Assembly: GCA_003218815.1 (NCBI GenBank)
Contig: QHON01000104.1
Span: 1 to 7,696, forward strand
Direction of reading: 5' to 3'
DNA from: Verrucomicrobiota bacterium
Lineage (GTDB): Bacteria; Verrucomicrobiota; Verrucomicrobiia; Chthoniobacterales; UBA10450
Length of the DNA stretch: 7,696 nucleotides
Shown: positions 5,189 to 7,696 of the stretch, in pieces
Layout: every line of letters begins with the position of its first letter
Numbering within the stretch: the first letter of the stretch is position 1
Notes under the pieces: generated by a model
What the model saw: only the letters and a program-made list of their open reading frames with translations
What the model was told of the DNA's origin: nothing
Databases searched by the model: none
Program-made: the position numbers and the translations under genes

Positions 5189-5944
5189 GTGAGAAAACTG
5201 GCTGCTTCGGCTTTCATCGCGGCTTTGGGACTGACCATAGGGACAGCGTTTGCTGGAGATTACAACGGATTGATTCTCGATCAGATCAAACAAATGCCCA
5301 AGGGAGGTCGCTATTCCGTTTCGCGGTTCGCCAAGATCCGCCTGCAATCCTCAGCGCATTTCGAGTCCGGCAAGTTTTTTATTCTGCCTTCGGCGGCCTC
5401 GCCGAGTTTCTGCTCGGGCGCCACCTACCTCGTTTTCATCAGGACGCTAGAGGCTTTGCGCACGCGGGGTCAGCTTCAGCTCGATTTTGCCACTTTGGAG
5501 CAGCTTATCATTCGAGATCAGCGGGACGGCGAAGGAATCTGGGGTCGATGGAATGCAAATGGACCGGGTACCGCCCGTCTCTTCCATGAATTGGGACTTG
5601 GCCAAAACTTCGACGACTTTAATCAGGCGAAGCCGGGCGATTTCATGAAAATCTTTTGGTCCCGGCAGGTAGGCAAAAGCGAGCACGGACATTCCACAAT
5701 TTTTCTTGGAACAGAGAATCGCCTCAGCGTGCAATACGTCCGCTACTGGTCGAGCAACGTCCCATCCGGCTACGGGGAAAAGAGTGTGCCGCGAAGCAAA
5801 ATCGCCTATGCGATTTTCTCGCGCCTTCAGACGCCGAGCAATCTGGCTCGAATCAGCGGCGCGCCTTCTGTGGATTCTTATCTCGCCTCTCTTCTCCGAA
5901 CCCGCTCGAGTATTGCCGAGGCTGGTACGAAGTGCGGTCTGTGA
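5189..5944 (+). CDS. Secreted protein with NlpC/P60-like Cys...His motifs (putative cell-wall peptidase/amidase)
   Basis: The product is 251 residues from a GTG start. The start is chosen because it opens a typical signal peptide, MRKLAASAFIAALGLTIGTAFA, with probable cleavage after Ala22; the next Met (36) would lose it. No Shine-Dalgarno is seen. I do not recognise a named family, but three spaced motifs resemble papain-fold NlpC/P60 or CHAP enzymes: SFCSGATYLVF (73-83, candidate nucleophile Cys75 at a helix start), AKPGDFMKIFW (147-157, the usual PGD turn leading to a strand) and EHGHSTIFLG (165-174, candidate His168, like the HVGIYLG strand). A later YWSSNVPSGYG may provide a third polar residue. 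If so, it would hydrolyse peptide or amide bonds in peptidoglycan in the periplasm or outside. Divergence from dapF, which makes the diaminopimelate in those peptides, is consistent with this. It is followed by a LysE-type gene 50 bp downstream. The enzymatic role is an inference. Confidence 0.75.
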   Translation: MRKLAASAFIAALGLTIGTAFAGDYNGLILDQIKQMPKGGRYSVSRFAKIRLQSSAHFESGKFFILPSAASPSFCSGATYLVFIRTLEALRTRGQLQLDFATLEQLIIRDQRDGEGIWGRWNANGPGTARLFHELGLGQNFDDFNQAKPGDFMKIFWSRQVGKSEHGHSTIFLGTENRLSVQYVRYWSSNVPSGYGEKSVPRSKIAYAIFSRLQTPSNLARISGAPSVDSYLASLLRTRSSIAEAGTKCGL

Positions 5945-5982
5945 TCCTTCGGTGATCGTGAGACGGCCCGGCGGGAGTACTC

Positions 5983-5986
5983 GGAG
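5983..5986 (+). promoter_or_regulatory. Ribosome binding site of the LysE-family gene
   Basis: GGAG lies 8 bases before the ATG at 5995. It is the clearest Shine-Dalgarno in the window, where most genes lack one, and it supports this start. Confidence 0.55.
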
Positions 5987-5994
5987 CTATTTTA

Positions 5995-6633
5995 ATGTCC
6001 GTCCTAGTTAATGGATTTGTTCTGGGCTGGTCAGTGGCCTGGCCGCCCGGACCGGTGAATGCCGAGATGATTCGGCGCGGCTTGATGCCCAAGCATCGTG
6101 GCGGCGGATTCTGGTCGGCGTGGCCGATTGGTCTCGGTGCGTGCACGGGTGATTTCATGTGGGCGCTGTCCGTTTCACTCGGAGCTGGTGCGCTTCTAAA
6201 TTCGCCATCCATTCGGCACGCTCTGGCGGGCGTTAGTCTGACGCTGCTCTTGGTTTTGACCGCAACGTTCGCGCGCTCGGCCTGGCGGATTGCTCGCAGC
6301 CATCGTTGCAGCGAGGCGACTGTTTCATCGGACGAGCGAAAGCAACGGGGATACTCGCTCGGGCTATTTTTCGCGCTCAGCAGTCCATGGAACATCGGCT
6401 TCTGGTTTGCCGTGATCGGTAGCCAGGCAACGCAAAGCACAAGCCTCGAGCGATCGCTTGCGCTCGCCGGCGCAGTGGTTCTTGGGGCCGTGACTTGGAC
6501 CGTTGTCCTTTGTGCCGCGCTGAAACTCGGAGCACGCATTTTTTCGCGACCGGAATGGCAAATCATGACCGAAGCTTTGACATCGGCGGTGATGTTGTGG
6601 TTCGCCGTTCGTCTCCTCCTTCACTTTCCATGA
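5995..6633 (+). CDS. LysE/RhtB-family amino-acid exporter-like membrane protein
   Basis: The protein has 212 residues, the typical size for the LysE superfamily of efflux translocators. Hydrophobic segments are at about 2-24, 43-65, 75-98, 120-143, 150-178 and 188-210, fitting the usual five or six spans in the inner membrane. The N-terminal motif WPPGPVNAEMIRRGL (16-30) corresponds to the family's PGP-containing first helix and the following glycine-rich loop; GLGACTGDFMWAL (46-58) and GLFFALSSPWNIGFWFAV (123-140, like the family's NP...FF segment) follow. The substrate cannot be predicted from sequence: lysine or other amino acids are classic, but family members export many solutes. Its position near dap genes on the other strand is suggestive only. 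Its TGA overlaps the queE ATG (ATGA, 6630-6633), so the two are probably translated from one mRNA. Confidence 0.85.
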   Translation: MSVLVNGFVLGWSVAWPPGPVNAEMIRRGLMPKHRGGGFWSAWPIGLGACTGDFMWALSVSLGAGALLNSPSIRHALAGVSLTLLLVLTATFARSAWRIARSHRCSEATVSSDERKQRGYSLGLFFALSSPWNIGFWFAVIGSQATQSTSLERSLALAGAVVLGAVTWTVVLCAALKLGARIFSRPEWQIMTEALTSAVMLWFAVRLLLHFP

Positions 6634-7343
6634 CCAGAGACAATCAACTGGAGATACCACCGCGCGTGGTTGAAGATTTGCCGATGTCGACGCGCGCGAA
6701 AACGCTGACGATCAACGAGATTTATCACTCGATCCAGGGTGAGAGCACGTTCGCGGGGCGACCCTGCGTCTTCGTCCGGCTGACTTTTTGCGATTTACGC
6801 TGCAACTATTGTGATACGGAGTACGCATTTTACGAAGGCAAGAAACAAACGTTGAAAGAGATCGTCGATGCGGTAGTAGCATTTCGCTGTCGGCTGGTTG
6901 AGATCACAGGCGGCGAACCGTTGTTGCAAAAAAATGTGCTGCCGTTGATGGCGATGTTGTGCGATGCGGGCTACACGGTCTTGCTCGAGACCAGCGGCGC
7001 GCACGATATCTCGAAGGTTGATTCGCGAGTTCACCGGATCATGGATTTGAAGACGCCGGGGAGCGGAGAAGTAGAAAAGAACCTTTGGTCGAACATCGAC
7101 CATCTCAGTTCGTGCGATGAAGTGAAATTTGTGATTGGCTCGCGCGAAGATTACGAATGGTCGCGGGAGAACGTTTACCGGTTCGATTTGCCCAGACGCT
7201 GTCACGCCATTTTGTTCTCGCCGATTTTTGGCCGGATCGATCCGCGGGAAATCGTCGAATGGATTTTGGCCGATCGGCTCGACGTCCGTTTTCAACTTCA
7301 GATGCACAAGTTCATCTGGGCGGCGACACAGCGTGGAGTCTGA
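6630..7343 (+). CDS. queE: 7-carboxy-7-deazaguanine synthase (radical SAM)
   Basis: QueE rearranges 6-carboxy-tetrahydropterin to 7-carboxy-7-deazaguanine, the ring-forming step of the preQ0/queuosine pathway for tRNA modification (cytoplasm). It has 237 residues from ATG 6630. Motifs: LTINEIYHSIQGEST (26-40), the radical SAM cluster FCDLRCNYC (Cys54, Cys58, Cys61, the CX3CX2C form), EITGGEPLLQ (SAM-binding GGE), LETSGA, DLKTPGSG, DEVKFVIG, SPIFG and the family C-terminus RFQLQMHKFIW. Upstream extension of the frame to 6495 lies inside the LysE gene and is not coding. Two starts compete: 6630, which overlaps the LysE stop and suggests coupling, and ATG 6684, which gives a 219-residue protein beginning MSTRAKTLTINEI, closer to the family's short N-terminus. 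No queC, queD or queF is visible nearby. Confidence 0.92.
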   Translation: MTRDNQLEIPPRVVEDLPMSTRAKTLTINEIYHSIQGESTFAGRPCVFVRLTFCDLRCNYCDTEYAFYEGKKQTLKEIVDAVVAFRCRLVEITGGEPLLQKNVLPLMAMLCDAGYTVLLETSGAHDISKVDSRVHRIMDLKTPGSGEVEKNLWSNIDHLSSCDEVKFVIGSREDYEWSRENVYRFDLPRRCHAILFSPIFGRIDPREIVEWILADRLDVRFQLQMHKFIWAATQRGV

Positions 7344-7377
7344 TCGCACGCGCGAACTTCGTAGCACCGACAAATAC

Positions 7378-7696
7378 ATGAAAGCGTCCAAAGCCGTTGC
7401 ATCGCTTTTATGGATGCTTTTTTCAATCATTCCGTTCTCAACTCATGCTGCGGCGCAGCAAGCGCAGAGCAGAAGTGCGTCCAATCAGAGCAGCCCAATC
7501 CCCGAAATGGAAAGGCTCGCCAAGGCGCTGGTGGGCGATTGGAATACGATGGAGACGATGGAGCGTGGAGAAATCTTTCCCAACGGCGGTTCTCGGCACG
7601 GCATCGTCCATGTCAAGCTCGCCGCTAGCGGCACAACATTGATTTACGAAGTTCACTCTGATGGTTCGGCCGGAAAACTGGATGGTATGTTGGTCA
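7378..7696 (+). CDS. Secreted protein of unknown function, N-terminal part (3' truncated)
   Basis: An ATG at 7378, 34 bp after queE, opens a frame that has no stop before the window ends (106 codons visible). It begins with a signal peptide, MKASKAVASLLWMLFSIIPF followed by STHAAAQ, with likely cleavage after one of the alanines at about 24-26. A Ser/Gln/Asn-rich linker follows, then a domain starting MERLAKALVGDWNTMETMER at about 44-63 and continuing with FPNGGSRHGIVHVKLAASGT, LIYEVHSDGSAGKLDGMLV. The pattern LVGxW followed by strands with GG and YEVxSxG resembles small lipocalin-like or DUF1579-like beta-barrel proteins found in Acidobacteriota and Verrucomicrobiota. That likeness is from memory and is weak. 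The function is unknown; export to the periplasm or outside is the firm part. No Shine-Dalgarno is seen. Confidence 0.75.
   Translation, partial: MKASKAVASLLWMLFSIIPFSTHAAAQQAQSRSASNQSSPIPEMERLAKALVGDWNTMETMERGEIFPNGGSRHGIVHVKLAASGTTLIYEVHSDGSAGKLDGMLV

Noticed and set aside
4371..5192. A 273-codon plus-strand open frame antisense to dapF
   Set aside because: It lies entirely over dapF, whose sequence has all catalytic motifs; the antisense product has no recognisable motif and is a by-product of GC-biased codon use.
5853..6566. A 237-codon minus-strand open frame opposite the secreted protein and LysE-family genes
   Set aside because: It spans two genes and their spacer, is rich in Arg/Pro/Ser/Thr as expected of a shadow frame, and has no family similarity.

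Overview
The window looks like chromosomal DNA from a Gram-negative, diaminopimelate-type bacterium with moderately high G+C. I lean towards Verrucomicrobiota (Spartobacteria / Chthoniobacterales-like). The reasons are the style of the pseudopilin C-terminus at the left edge, the general absence of Shine-Dalgarno sequences, and a pair of TGTAG-headed palindromic repeats. This assignment is inference, because no rRNA or other marker gene is present.

Layout. The left edge (1-269, +) holds the C-terminus of a type II secretion / type IV pilus-like pseudopilin. It converges on a block of six genes on the minus strand. In transcription order (right to left) these are dapF (diaminopimelate epimerase), dapA (4-hydroxy-tetrahydrodipicolinate synthase), dapB (its reductase), folK (HPPK), panB (ketopantoate hydroxymethyltransferase) and an inner-membrane-anchored OmpA-domain protein. 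dapF, dapA and dapB are packed as an operon (15-bp gap, then a 4-bp ATGA overlap). A divergent 77-bp spacer (5112-5188) separates this block from a plus-strand set: a secreted protein with NlpC/P60-like Cys/His motifs, a LysE-family exporter, queE (overlapping the exporter gene by ATGA) and the start of another secreted protein that runs off the right edge.

How the genes fit together. DapA, DapB and DapF supply meso-diaminopimelate for peptidoglycan and lysine. The OmpA-domain protein should bind that diaminopimelate in the wall, and the secreted NlpC/P60-like protein may cut wall peptides, so both ends of the dap block carry cell-envelope genes. FolK makes a folate precursor, and PanB consumes methylene-tetrahydrofolate to make the pantothenate precursor.

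The points most worth checking are: (1) panB has no normal start that includes its essential N-terminus, because a fully conserved N-terminal segment containing the GDSLG metal-binding motif is preceded by an in-frame TAG at what would be codon 6; (2) two inverted copies of a REP-like palindrome fill the dapB-folK gap, and one of them supplies the dapB stop codon; (3) the OmpA-domain protein has a TonB-like SxxxH transmembrane segment. I saw no CRISPR array, tRNA, rRNA, transposase or phage gene, and no gene-free stretch over 300 bases.
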